Source of the DNA: Comamonadaceae bacterium
GTDB lineage: Bacteria; Pseudomonadota; Gammaproteobacteria; Burkholderiales; Burkholderiaceae_C
Direction: 5' to 3'
Length of the DNA stretch: 64,000 bases
Assembly (NCBI GenBank): GCA_947476465.1
Contig: CANJQN010000011.1
Coordinates: 1 to 64,000 of the forward strand
The notes beneath the pieces are model-generated. The model was given only the letters and a program-made list of their open reading frames with translations, was not told where the DNA came from and made no database searches. The stretch's first letter is position 1; each line of letters starts with the position of its first letter. A program made the position numbers and the translations under genes. Shown here piece after piece: positions 52,042-61,438 of the stretch.

Positions 52042-52893
52042 TCAGGGGTGAAACGGATGGACCGGGCGCCACCCCAACGAAAGAAGCTTGGCATTGTCGC
52101 CCATCAGCAAGTGAGGCTCGCCCGGCCGCTCAGCGGCCAGGTCGAGCACCGGTGCCGGATCGGCGCCACAGGCCCGGGCGATCGAACGGACGGCCTTGGC
52201 GATCTGGATCGGCTGGCCCGAGGCGATGTTGAAGCTGCCCGCCGCCGCCTTGCACGACAGATCGGCGAAGGCCCGGGCCACGTCTTCGACATGCAGGAAG
52301 TCGCGATAGGCGCCGGCATTCACGCCGAAGGGCGCGCGGCGACCCTGGAACACGTCGGCCAGCGCCGGGAACAGGCGCCGGCGGTCTTCGCCGGGACCGT
52401 AGGCCATGAAGATGCGGCCCCAGGCCAAGGGCACGCCGGCAGCATCGCAGATTGGCGAGAGAAGGCGCCGCGTGGCGTCCTTGGCGACACCATACAGCGT
52501 GGCAGGCACGAGGGGCGAGCTGTCCTCGCGGCAGTAGCCCACTGACCCGTCGTACTCGGCGCAGGTGCCCGCCGCCGCGACGTGCTGCCCGCCCGCCGCA
52601 CAAAAGGCCTCGACCAGCCGTACGCTCGCCTCGACCCAGCGCAGGTTCAGGGGAGAGGCCCAGTACTGGCCGTGCTCGGCGTACCAGGCCATGTGAATCA
52701 GATGGGTGCACTGCGCGCGGCCGACCACGTCCGCGCAGGCATCGGCCTGCAGCAGATCGGCCTCGATGAATTCGCCTTGGAAGCCGGCCGCACGCGTGCC
52801 CCCGACCGCCACCGTGTCGATGCCGCGCAGCGCCAGCTGAGCCAGCACATGGCGCCCAATGAATCCGCTGGCGCCCGTGAGCAGCACCCTCAT
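52042..52893 (-). CDS. NAD-dependent sugar epimerase/reductase (extended SDR)
   Basis: A 283-residue short-chain dehydrogenase of the epimerase/dehydratase type. The nucleotide-binding LLTGASGFIGRHV is at residues 4-16 and the YGVAK active-site motif (YxxxK) near residue 134. The neighbours make a 4-keto-6-deoxysugar, so a likely role is reducing C4 of the CDP-linked keto sugar as the last step. A true 4-epimerase cannot be excluded. It follows the C-methyltransferase by 30 bases. Confidence 0.85.
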   Translation of the reverse strand: MRVLLTGASGFIGRHVLAQLALRGIDTVAVGGTRAAGFQGEFIEADLLQADACADVVGRAQCTHLIHMAWYAEHGQYWASPLNLRWVEASVRLVEAFCAAGGQHVAAAGTCAEYDGSVGYCREDSSPLVPATLYGVAKDATRRLLSPICDAAGVPLAWGRIFMAYGPGEDRRRLFPALADVFQGRRAPFGVNAGAYRDFLHVEDVARAFADLSCKAAAGSFNIASGQPIQIAKAVRSIARACGADPAPVLDLAAERPGEPHLLMGDNAKLLSLGWRPVHPFHP

Positions 52894-52923
52894 GGCCGCA
52901 GCCCCAGCGTCGATGAACGGGTC

Positions 52924-54150
52924 TCAGTCATCGACCGCCAGTTCAGGAACCGCCACGACGAAGCGGCCGCCCCAGCTGCGCACGACGGCCTGCTGCGATC
53001 GGACTTCGGACGCGATGTTCCAGGGAAGGATGAGGACAAAGTCTGGCCGCCGCTCGGACAAAGCCGAGGGTGGCAGGATGGGAACATGGCTGCCGGGCAT
53101 GAACTGGCCTTGCTTGGACGGGGCGGCGTCACAGACAAAGGACAGAAGGTCGGGTTTGACGCCCGCATAGTTCAGCAAGGTGTTGCCCTTGGCCGCCGCG
53201 CCGTACGCCGCCACACGCTGGCCGGCCCGCTTGCGCTGGATGAGGAAGTCAAGCAGGTCGTCCTTGACCCGGTCGGCGCGCGCCTGGAAGGCGGCGTAGG
53301 TGGCCAGATCGAACAGGCCGCGCCGCGCCTCCTCGGCCAGTACGGCCCGCATATTCGAGGTGCCCGTGCGCGGATCATCGGCATGCCCGCCGTGAAGACG
53401 CAGGCTGCCGCCGTGGGTCGGCAGTTCCTCGACATCCCACACGCGCAGGCCGGCCGCCTCGAAGATGCGGCACGCGACCCCCAGCGACAGATAGGAAAAG
53501 TGCTCGTGGTACACCGTGTCGAACTGAGTCTGCTCGATCAGACGCATCAGGTGCGGAAACTCCAGGGTGATGGTGCCGCCCGGCTTGAGCGCATGGCGCA
53601 ATCCGCGCGTGAAGTCGTTGATGTCGGGCACATGGGCATAGACGTTGTTGCCCACGATCAGGTCGGCCCGGCGGCCCTGCACGGCCAGGCGCCGGCCCAG
53701 GCGTTCGCCAAAGAATTCGCGCAGCACGGGAATCCCCAGACTCTGGGCGACGTCGGCGGTGCCGGTCGCCGGCTCGATGCCCAGGCACGGAATGCCGGCC
53801 GCGACGAAATTTCGCAGCAGGTAGCCGTCGTTCGATGCCACCTCGATCACCAGGCTGTCGGCGCCCAACCCCAGCTCGGTCACCATCCGCTGCGAATACC
53901 GCGCGGCGTGCGCCAGCCAGCTGCTGGAGGTGCTGGAGAAATAGGCGTAGTCGGGCTTGAAGAGTTCCTCGGCCTGGGCGTAGTCCTCGGTCTGCACCAG
54001 CCAGCAGGCCTTGCACACCTTGACCTTGAGCGGGTAGTGGGTCTCCGGACGCTGCAGGTCGCCGGCCGTGCGATAGGCGTTGGACGCGGGGGCGAACCCC
54101 AGATCCACGAAGGTGTGCGTGAGCGGGGCGCTGCAATGGCGGCAGTTCAT
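52924..54150 (-). CDS. Sugar C-methyltransferase (TylC3/EryBIII type)
   Basis: A 408-residue SAM-dependent methyltransferase of the NDP-4-keto-deoxyhexose C-methyltransferase family. The N-terminal zinc-binding domain has C3-x2-C6 and C46-x2-C49; the central SAM domain carries VIEVASNDGYLLRNF near residue 100; the C-terminal domain has AAYGAAAKGNTLLNY near 315. Characterised members add a methyl group at C3 of a 4-keto-sugar, as in mycarose. Its ATG overlaps the RmlC-like gene stop by four bases. It predicts a branched sugar. Confidence 0.88.
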   Translation of the reverse strand: MNCRHCSAPLTHTFVDLGFAPASNAYRTAGDLQRPETHYPLKVKVCKACWLVQTEDYAQAEELFKPDYAYFSSTSSSWLAHAARYSQRMVTELGLGADSLVIEVASNDGYLLRNFVAAGIPCLGIEPATGTADVAQSLGIPVLREFFGERLGRRLAVQGRRADLIVGNNVYAHVPDINDFTRGLRHALKPGGTITLEFPHLMRLIEQTQFDTVYHEHFSYLSLGVACRIFEAAGLRVWDVEELPTHGGSLRLHGGHADDPRTGTSNMRAVLAEEARRGLFDLATYAAFQARADRVKDDLLDFLIQRKRAGQRVAAYGAAAKGNTLLNYAGVKPDLLSFVCDAAPSKQGQFMPGSHVPILPPSALSERRPDFVLILPWNIASEVRSQQAVVRSWGGRFVVAVPELAVDD

Positions 54151-54695
54151 GAGAGCAGTCCGGCGAAGTCCGGCGACAAGAGCGGGTGGGCCGCATCGCG
54201 CGGTGAGAGCACAGAGATTGGCAGCGGCCAGGCGATGGCCAGGCGCGGATCGTCATGGCGCACGCCGCCTTCTGCCTGCGGCGCGTAGAAGGCCGTGTGG
54301 AGGTAGAGCAGTTCGCTGTCGGCCTCCAACACCTGGAAGCCATGCGCGCAGCCCTGCGGAATGACCAGCATGCGCGCGTTGTGCTGCGAAAGCTCCTGCG
54401 CATGCCACCGCAGGAAGGTGGGTGAGCCGGCGCGCAGGTCGGCCACCACGTCCCACACCCGCCCTTTGAGGCAACGCACCAGCTTCATTTCGGCATGGGG
54501 CGCGTGTTGGAAATGCAGGCCGCGCACGCAGCCGACCGCGGCCGTGCACGACTGGTTGATCTGGACGATGCGGCCTGTGCCGATCACATCGGCGAGTTCG
54601 CGCTCGCAAAAAAGGCGAGCGAAGCTGCCACGCGCATCGCCCTGTACAGAGGTGTCGATCTGCGACACCCCCGCGATCGGCGTTGCGCTGACCAT
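54147..54695 (-). CDS. dTDP-4-dehydrorhamnose 3,5-epimerase-like protein (RmlC family)
   Basis: A 182-residue cupin of the RmlC family that would epimerise C3 and/or C5 of the 4-keto-6-deoxysugar made by RfbG. The diagnostic RGLHFQ motif is near residue 58, with KGRVWDVVADLR and a conserved PQGCAHGFQVLE segment near 120. In this cluster the substrate is CDP-linked rather than dTDP-linked, so the true activity may be a 3- or 5-epimerase. ATG at 54695 overlaps the rfbG stop by one base (TGATG). Confidence 0.85.
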   Translation of the reverse strand: MVSATPIAGVSQIDTSVQGDARGSFARLFCERELADVIGTGRIVQINQSCTAAVGCVRGLHFQHAPHAEMKLVRCLKGRVWDVVADLRAGSPTFLRWHAQELSQHNARMLVIPQGCAHGFQVLEADSELLYLHTAFYAPQAEGGVRHDDPRLAIAWPLPISVLSPRDAAHPLLSPDFAGLLS

Positions 54696-55774
54696 CACGG
54701 CTGCGCCCATTGAATGCCGCGTTGGGCGGCGGCCGCGACGTAGGCTTCGAGCTGCCGGCGACTGATGACCTCTCCACGCTCGAGCCAGGCGCGGTACCAC
54801 TCGATGGTGGCCGTGAGCGTGTCCTCGAAGCTCCAGACCGGGCGCCAATTGAGCTTACTTCGTGCCTTGCTGCTATCGAGGTACAACAAAAGCGCCTCTC
54901 GCGGTTGAGGCCGATCGGACACATGCCATCGGACCCCTGGCCATCCCTGCGCAAGCCGCGCCAGCAACTCGCCAACCGGGCGATGCCCTTCCTGCGCCGG
55001 ACCGAAGTTCCATGGCTCGGCATAACCACTGCCGCCGTCAAGCAAGCGATGGCCAAGGAGCAGGTAGCCCGAGAGAGACTCCAGCACATGCTGCCACGGA
55101 CGCGTACCGGCCGGTGAGCGCACTTCAAGAGATTGCGACGCTTCCAGCGCACGCACGAGGTCCGGGATCAGCCGGTCTTCGGACCAGTCGCCGCCGCCAA
55201 TCACGTTCCCGGCACGCGCGGTGGCGAGCAACGGCGCGCCCGGTGTGCCAAAAAACGCGCTTCTGTAGCTGGCGGCCACGAGTTCGGCGCCCGCCTTGGA
55301 CGCGCCATACGGGTCACTGCCGCCCAGGCGATCGATTTCCCGGTACCCCCACTGCCACTCCCTGTTCTCGTAGCACTTGTCGGTGGTCACAACGACGACG
55401 GCGCGCACGCTCGGGGTGCGGCGGCAGGCTTCGAGAACGTGTGCTGTCCCCATGACATTGGTGGACCAGGTTTCCAGTGGATCACGGTAGGAGCGCCGCA
55501 CGAGAGACTGGGCGGCCAGGTGGAAGACAATTTCCGGCTGCGCCGCTGCAATGGCGCCGCCGATGGCCGCGGCGTCGCGGATATCGTGCCGCTCGTCATT
55601 GACGGGCAACCCCAGCAGGCTCCAGTGGTTCGGGCTGGTTTCGGGCGCCAGCGAGACACCGATGACCTTAGCACCGAGCGTGTTCAACCAGAGCGCAAGC
55701 CAACTGCCCTTGAAGCCCGTATGACCGGTGATCAACACCCGCCGATCTCGGTAGCAGTCGGAAAACAAGCTCAT
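54695..55774 (-). CDS. rfbG: CDP-glucose 4,6-dehydratase
   Basis: Converts CDP-glucose to CDP-4-keto-6-deoxyglucose. The 359-residue extended SDR has a GHTGFKGSWL nucleotide-binding loop near residue 17, typical of this dehydratase and unlike the GAGGFIG of RmlB, plus YGASK (YxxxK) and the dehydratase segment VVVVTTDKCYEN. Its ATG overlaps the rfbF stop by four bases (ATGA). The following rfbH, which would give a 3,6-dideoxysugar, is missing. Confidence 0.93.
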   Translation of the reverse strand: MSLFSDCYRDRRVLITGHTGFKGSWLALWLNTLGAKVIGVSLAPETSPNHWSLLGLPVNDERHDIRDAAAIGGAIAAAQPEIVFHLAAQSLVRRSYRDPLETWSTNVMGTAHVLEACRRTPSVRAVVVVTTDKCYENREWQWGYREIDRLGGSDPYGASKAGAELVAASYRSAFFGTPGAPLLATARAGNVIGGGDWSEDRLIPDLVRALEASQSLEVRSPAGTRPWQHVLESLSGYLLLGHRLLDGGSGYAEPWNFGPAQEGHRPVGELLARLAQGWPGVRWHVSDRPQPREALLLYLDSSKARSKLNWRPVWSFEDTLTATIEWYRAWLERGEVISRRQLEAYVAAAAQRGIQWAQP

Positions 55775-56553
55775 GCCCAGGACTTCCACGGCGCCTTGCC
55801 GGTGGCCCACAACTGCTCCAGATGGTTCTTGTCGCGAAGCGTGTCCATGGGCTGCCAGAAGCCGCGGTGCTCGAAGGCTTCGAGCTGGTGGGCCGCGGCA
55901 AGGGCCTCGAGCGGGGTGGACTCCCAGGGGGTCTGGTCGTCGTCGATGAAATCGAGCACGCGCGGGCTGAGCACGAAGAACCCGCCGTTGATCCATGCGC
56001 CGTCACCCGGCGGCTTTTCCTGGAAGCCGCGAACCGCGGCGCCCTGGCGCACCAGGGCGCCATAGCGTCCGGGGGGCTGCACCGCGGTGACAGTGGCCAT
56101 CTTGCCGTGGGCCCGGTGGAAGGCCAGCTGCGCGCCGATGTCCACGTCGGCAACGCCGTCGCCATAGGTGAAGCAGAAGGCCTCTTGGTCCCGCACGTAG
56201 CTGGCCACGCGCTTGAGGCGCCCGCCCGTCAGGGTGTCCTCGCCGGTGTCCACCAGCGTCACCCGCCAGGGCTCGGCGTTGCGGTGCAGCACTTCCATGG
56301 TGTTGGTGCTCATGTCGAAGGTGACGTCGGACATGTGCAGGAAATAATTGGCGAAGTATTCCTTGATCACGTAGCCCTTGTAGCCACAGCAGATCACGAA
56401 GTCGTTCACGCCATGCGTCGAGTAGATCTTCATGATGTGCCACAGGATCGGCCGCCCACCGATGTCGATCATGGGCTTGGGCTTGAGATGGGTCTCTTCG
56501 GAGATGCGCGAGCCCAGACCGCCGGCGAGGATGACTGCTTTGATCTTGTCCAT
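55771..56553 (-). CDS. rfbF: Glucose-1-phosphate cytidylyltransferase
   Basis: Makes CDP-glucose from glucose-1-phosphate and CTP. The 260-residue protein begins MDKIKAVILAGGLGSRISEE and has the KPKPMIDIGGRPILWHI substrate segment and the FCFTYGDGVADVD loop, all typical of RfbF. It is the first gene of the minus-strand sugar operon. TACCAT at about 56570, 11 bases before the ATG, is a possible -10 box; the divergent family-4 glycosyltransferase starts 55 bases away. Confidence 0.94.
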   Translation of the reverse strand: MDKIKAVILAGGLGSRISEETHLKPKPMIDIGGRPILWHIMKIYSTHGVNDFVICCGYKGYVIKEYFANYFLHMSDVTFDMSTNTMEVLHRNAEPWRVTLVDTGEDTLTGGRLKRVASYVRDQEAFCFTYGDGVADVDIGAQLAFHRAHGKMATVTAVQPPGRYGALVRQGAAVRGFQEKPPGDGAWINGGFFVLSPRVLDFIDDDQTPWESTPLEALAAAHQLEAFEHRGFWQPMDTLRDKNHLEQLWATGKAPWKSWA

Positions 56554-56608
56554 GTGTGGAACGAATGGTAATGGCTTGTCCGGTGCGCGTACCATGGTTC
56601 GGGTTTCC

Positions 56609-57802
56609 ATGACCCCGAGAAAAATCCTCTTCCTCTCGCCCACCCTGCCCGCCGCGGGCCGAAGCGGCGGGCGCCAGGCCGTCTACAACCACCTGCTCGC
56701 CCTGGCGGCCAGCCCGCGGGCCATCCAATTGGATCTGGTTGCCGTCGACGTCGACGACAGCGGCGAGTCCCTCCCCGGTGAGCTGGCCGGCTTTCATGCC
56801 ACCACCCTGCGGCGCGACTTCCCCGGGTGGCGCGGCCCCGGCGGCAAGTGGGCCGCCATCCGGCAACTGCTGTTCGACCCGCGACCGCGGGCCGCGGCGA
56901 TGGTGGCGGGCCGCGAACCCCGGCGACAGCTGGCGCGCCGGCTGGCGACGACGCGCTACGACGCGATCGTCGTGGACCATGCCAATGCCTGGGCCTTGCT
57001 CCAGGGCCTCAGTGGCGAGGTGCCGGTGACCTACATCGCCCACAACGTCGAGGCGGACATCCTGCGCGACGAACTGGCCCAGACCGGCTGGCTCTCGCCG
57101 CATCGTGTGCGGCTGGCGCTCGAATGGCTCAAGACCCGGCATTACGAGGGGCAACTTCTGGCGCGCGCGAGCAAGATCGTGTGCATCTCCTCGTTTGACC
57201 GCGACACCCTGGCCCGGCGCGGCGTGCGCGGCACCCTGCTGACATGGCCCGAGCTGCCGATGGCGCGGCCGGCCGTGGCAAGAACCTGGCGTGGCAAGCG
57301 GCTGCTGTTCGTCGGGTCGGCCGGGCATTTCCCGAACGTCGAGGCGGTGCGGTGGCTGGTCACCGAGCTGATGCCGCAATTGGCGGCGCTGTGCCCCGGC
57401 GCGGTGCTGCATGTGGCTGGCTGCTCGCGCCAGGACGTGCCGCACGCGCACGTGTCTGACTGCGTCGTGCTGGAGGGCTTTGTTTCCCAGGCGCGGCTGG
57501 ACGAACTGCATCGCCTCGCGGACCTGTTCGTCTGCCCCGTCGTGCTGGGCTCCGGCGTGAAGATCAAGGTGCTCGAAGCCGCAGCCTACGGCCTGCCGGT
57601 CGCCGCGACGCCCGAGTCGCTGCGCGGCATCGATTTTCTGAAGGATTCGGCGCTGGTCATCGGGCGCGATCCCGCGCAAGCGGCGCGGGACATCGCCAAG
57701 GCCCTGGCGTCGCCGTCACACCTTGAGGATCTGAGCGTCAAAGGCCTGGCCGCACTGGCCAGCGAACGCCAGCGGCGCCCGCCCCTCGCAGCCATCGTCT
57801 GA
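56609..57802 (+). CDS. Glycosyltransferase, family 4 (GT-B fold)
   Basis: A 397-residue GT-B glycosyltransferase. The N-terminal domain begins KILFLSPTLPAAGRSGGRQAVYN and the C-terminal domain holds LLFVGSAGHFPNVEAVRWL near residue 230 and the donor-binding PVVLGSGVKIKVLEAAAYGLP near 320. The GSGVKIKVLEA pattern marks family-4-like enzymes. It is divergent from rfbF and at the edge of the sugar locus. Sugar specificity unknown. Confidence 0.85.
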   Translation: MTPRKILFLSPTLPAAGRSGGRQAVYNHLLALAASPRAIQLDLVAVDVDDSGESLPGELAGFHATTLRRDFPGWRGPGGKWAAIRQLLFDPRPRAAAMVAGREPRRQLARRLATTRYDAIVVDHANAWALLQGLSGEVPVTYIAHNVEADILRDELAQTGWLSPHRVRLALEWLKTRHYEGQLLARASKIVCISSFDRDTLARRGVRGTLLTWPELPMARPAVARTWRGKRLLFVGSAGHFPNVEAVRWLVTELMPQLAALCPGAVLHVAGCSRQDVPHAHVSDCVVLEGFVSQARLDELHRLADLFVCPVVLGSGVKIKVLEAAAYGLPVAATPESLRGIDFLKDSALVIGRDPAQAARDIAKALASPSHLEDLSVKGLAALASERQRRPPLAAIV

Positions 57803-57824
57803 AGGTCGCCGCAAGGCGCGCAGA

Positions 57825-58439
57825 TCAGACCGGCCTGCTATCCACAAAACTCGCCCGCAGCATCAACTTGTCGTACAGCTTGGCCAGGTTGGCATGCGGG
57901 CCGCGCCAGTCGATCTCGGGGAAGCGGAAATCGAGATACCCCAGCGCGCAACCCACCGCGACGTCGGCCAGGGTGAGGTGGATGCCGGCGCAATACGGCT
58001 TGTCGGCCAGGCCCTGGCTCATGGCGCGCAGGCTGGCGTCGGTCTTGGCCAGCTGGCGGTCGATCCAGGCTCGGCTGCGCTCGCTGTCCTTGCGGCCGTC
58101 CCAGGTGCGCTCCAGGCGCGCCAGGATCAGCGCGTCGAGCATGCCGTCGGCCAGCGCCTCCCAGGTCTTGACCTCGGCCCGCTCACGGCCCACCGAGGCA
58201 ATGAGCTTGCCCACCGGGGACAGGGTGTCGAGGTATTCGACGATCACGCGCGAATCAAACAGCGCCTCGCCGCCTTCCATGACCAGGCAGGGCACCTTGC
58301 CCAATGGGTTGGACTGCGCGATGGTCGAGTCGGCCGCCCAGACGTTCTCCAGCACGAACTGGTAGTCCAGCTTTTTCTCGGCCATGACGATGCGGACCTT
58401 GCGCACGTAGGGGCTGGTGGTGGCACCAATCAATTTCAT
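57825..58439 (-). CDS. Glutathione S-transferase
   Basis: A 204-residue two-domain GST. The thioredoxin-like N-terminal domain (about 1-78) has TSPYVRKVRI near residue 7, KVPCLVMEGGEALFDSRVI near 48 with the cis-Pro and the glutathione-binding Asp-Ser pair; the C-terminal domain is helical. The catalytic residue is not obvious. The pattern resembles the YibF-like bacterial GSTs of unknown substrate. It is divergent from purB. Confidence 0.88.
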   Translation of the reverse strand: MKLIGATTSPYVRKVRIVMAEKKLDYQFVLENVWAADSTIAQSNPLGKVPCLVMEGGEALFDSRVIVEYLDTLSPVGKLIASVGRERAEVKTWEALADGMLDALILARLERTWDGRKDSERSRAWIDRQLAKTDASLRAMSQGLADKPYCAGIHLTLADVAVGCALGYLDFRFPEIDWRGPHANLAKLYDKLMLRASFVDSRPV

Positions 58440-58488
58440 GGGAATGCGGGCTTTCTGGTCATTCTTGTCGTGTGGTGCTTCATTCTAG

Positions 58489-59937
<1,449 letters not shown>

Positions 59938-59950
59938 TCCGGCACCCTAC

Positions 59951-60511
59951 GTGGCCATCAAATCCACCATCTTCAAGGCCAACGTGCAGTTGGCCGACAT
60001 CGACCACGGCTACTACGCCGACCACGCGCTCACCCTGGCCCGCCACCCCAGCGAGACCGACGAGCGCATGATGGGCCGCCTGGCAGCCCTGGCCCTCAAT
60101 GCGCACGCCCTGCAGGACACCTGCGGCGGCGACGGTCACCTGGCCTTTGGCGACGGCCTGTCCGATCCCGACGAGCCCGACGTCTGGCTGCGCGACTTCA
60201 CCGGCCGCACCCGGCTGTGGATCGAGGTCGGCCAGCCGGAGGAAAAGCCGCTGGTGCGCGCCTGCAGCAAGGCCGACGAAGTGCGGGTGTACTGCTTTTC
60301 CAACGCCGCCGAGATCTGGTGGCGCGGCATCGAGAACAAGCTCACGCGGCTGGCGCGCCTGCAGGTCTATCGCATTCCGGCGGAGGCCAGCCAGGCGCTA
60401 GCGGCCCTGGCGGCGCGCAGCATGCAGCTGCAGGCCACGGTGCAGGAAGGCGTGCTGAGCCTGGGGGATAGTCAGCGCAGCGTGGATGTGGAACCGGTGC
60501 GCTGGAAGTAG
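59951..60511 (+). CDS. yaeQ: YaeQ family protein
   Basis: A 186-residue protein of the YaeQ family, which has a PD-(D/E)XK nuclease-like fold. Family segments are IKSTIFKANVQLADID at the start and DVWLRDFTGRTRLWIEVGQP near residue 78, where Asp, Glu and Gln could form the nuclease-like site. E. coli YaeQ was studied as a suppressor of haemolysin defects; the activity is unclear. The start is GTG, 13 bases after purB, so it is probably cotranscribed. Confidence 0.88.
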   Translation: MAIKSTIFKANVQLADIDHGYYADHALTLARHPSETDERMMGRLAALALNAHALQDTCGGDGHLAFGDGLSDPDEPDVWLRDFTGRTRLWIEVGQPEEKPLVRACSKADEVRVYCFSNAAEIWWRGIENKLTRLARLQVYRIPAEASQALAALAARSMQLQATVQEGVLSLGDSQRSVDVEPVRWK

Positions 60512-60527
60512 CGCGTGGCACCTCGCA

Positions 60528-60589
60528 CTGGATCCCCGCCTTCGCGGGGATGAAGAAAATGTGTCATCCCCGCGAAGGCGGGGATCCAG
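60528..60589. repeat. Perfect 26-bp inverted repeat (REP-like pair)
   Basis: CTGGATCCCCGCCTTCGCGG plus GGATGA at 60528-60553 occurs again, exactly inverted, at 60564-60589, with a 10-base spacer (AGAAAATGTG). Each arm also contains the smaller palindrome CCCCGCCTTCGCGGGG. The second arm supplies the last codons and TGA stop of the DUF3717/DUF1289 gene at 60564. Shorter copies occur at 130-196 and 1787-1814. It may also end yaeQ transcription. Confidence 0.85.
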
Positions 60590-61019
60590 GCCATGCGGCC
60601 TCCGGCTCGACGCCGGCTTCCCCGCTGCGTTCTCTATACCGATTGAAGCGCCAAGCCGACCCAGCCAGGGTGATGCGCCGCCAGGTCTGGCGCTTTTCGC
60701 CCGGCGACATGGCCGGCCAATGCTGCACCTCGTCGAAGCTGCGCCCACAGCCCTTGCAGGTCTCGTCGCCCTGGCTGGTGGAGCAGATCGCGATGCAGGG
60801 CGTGTCGGGGGTGGTGTCGTACCACGCTTTCCAGGCGGCCCAGGCCTCGCGCGGAAAGCCTTTTTCCGCCGCCTCATCCTCGTGGTGATAGACCATCAGC
60901 GCATACACCGTCGCCAGGGCGCGCAGTTCGGGCGCCAGCGTCACGCCATCGGGCGAGGGCTTGCGCTTGCGCCAGTGGTTGATGGCGGTCTCGATGTCGG
61001 TGATGTGGATAGCGGCCAT
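60564..61019 (-). CDS. DUF3717 and DUF1289 domain protein
   Basis: A 151-residue protein of unknown function. The N-terminal DUF3717 part (about 1-68) has ITDIETAINHWRKR; the C-terminal DUF1289 part (about 74-118) has the four-cysteine pattern C75-x3-C79-x8-C88-x2-C91 in CIAICSTSQGDETCKGCG, which could bind a metal. DUF3717 is mainly known from Burkholderiales. The last residues, about WPGSPPSRG, and the stop codon come from the REP-like repeat, so the original C terminus was probably different. Confidence 0.8.
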   Translation of the reverse strand: MAAIHITDIETAINHWRKRKPSPDGVTLAPELRALATVYALMVYHHEDEAAEKGFPREAWAAWKAWYDTTPDTPCIAICSTSQGDETCKGCGRSFDEVQHWPAMSPGEKRQTWRRITLAGSAWRFNRYRERSGEAGVEPEAAWPGSPPSRG

Positions 61020-61075
61020 GGTCTTGCGGGGTCGCGGATGATAGCCCGGGGGGGCGGACGCTGCCGGGCCGGTGC

Positions 61076-61081
61076 TATTCT
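61076..61081 (+). promoter_or_regulatory. Candidate -10 box (TATTCT) for the holin-like gene
   Basis: TATTCT ends six bases before the ATG at 61088 and there is no Shine-Dalgarno sequence. The spacing is the same as at smg and close to that at dacB. No -35 is evident. Confidence 0.35.
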
Positions 61082-61087
61082 CGCCGC

Positions 61088-61438
61088 ATGAAGTTGATCA
61101 CGAAATGGCTCCTCAGTGCCGTGGCCCTGCTGTTCGTGGCCTATGTCTATCAAGGCGTGCAGGTGCCCGACTTCTCCAGTGCGCTGATCGCGGCCCTGGT
61201 CATCGGCCTGCTCAACATGGTGGTGCGGCCGATCCTGGTGGTGCTGACCTTGCCGGTCACGGTGCTCACGCTGGGCCTGTTCCTGTTTGTGATCAACGCG
61301 CTGATGTTCTGGGCCGCCTCAGCCTTGCTCAGCGGCTTCCACGTCAACGGCTTCGGCGCGGCCTTGCTGGGCTCCCTGATCTACTCGGTGCTGGGCCTCA
61401 TCATCGACTCAGCGCTCGAGCGCCTGTTCGCGAAGTAG
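61088..61438 (+). CDS. Phage holin family 4-type small membrane protein
   Basis: A 116-residue protein with four hydrophobic helices (about residues 5-25, 30-52, 56-80 and 90-110) and no other domain. The ALVIGLLNMVVRPILVVLTLP pattern places it in the Phage_holin_4_2/YvlD family. Chromosomal members are not phage lysis proteins in most cases and their role is unknown. No other phage genes are nearby. Its last 30 bases overlap the convergent M48 protease gene. Confidence 0.8.
   Translation: MKLITKWLLSAVALLFVAYVYQGVQVPDFSSALIAALVIGLLNMVVRPILVVLTLPVTVLTLGLFLFVINALMFWAASALLSGFHVNGFGAALLGSLIYSVLGLIIDSALERLFAK

Larger units (their letters stand above)
47391..57802. other. Surface-polysaccharide locus with a CDP-deoxysugar branch
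   Basis: Two plus-strand glycosyltransferases bracket a minus-strand run of eight genes: rfbF, rfbG, an RmlC-like epimerase, a C-methyltransferase, an NAD-dependent epimerase, a CmcI-like protein, a flippase and a family-2 glycosyltransferase. The first four overlap by 1-4 bases, which indicates one operon. There is no ABC exporter, polymerase or rfbH in the window. Whether it builds O-antigen, capsule or another glycan is not shown. Confidence 0.75.

Noticed and set aside
61088..61438. Holin-like gene as evidence of a prophage
   Set aside because: No integrase, capsid, tail or lysozyme gene lies nearby, and this family is common on chromosomes outside phages.
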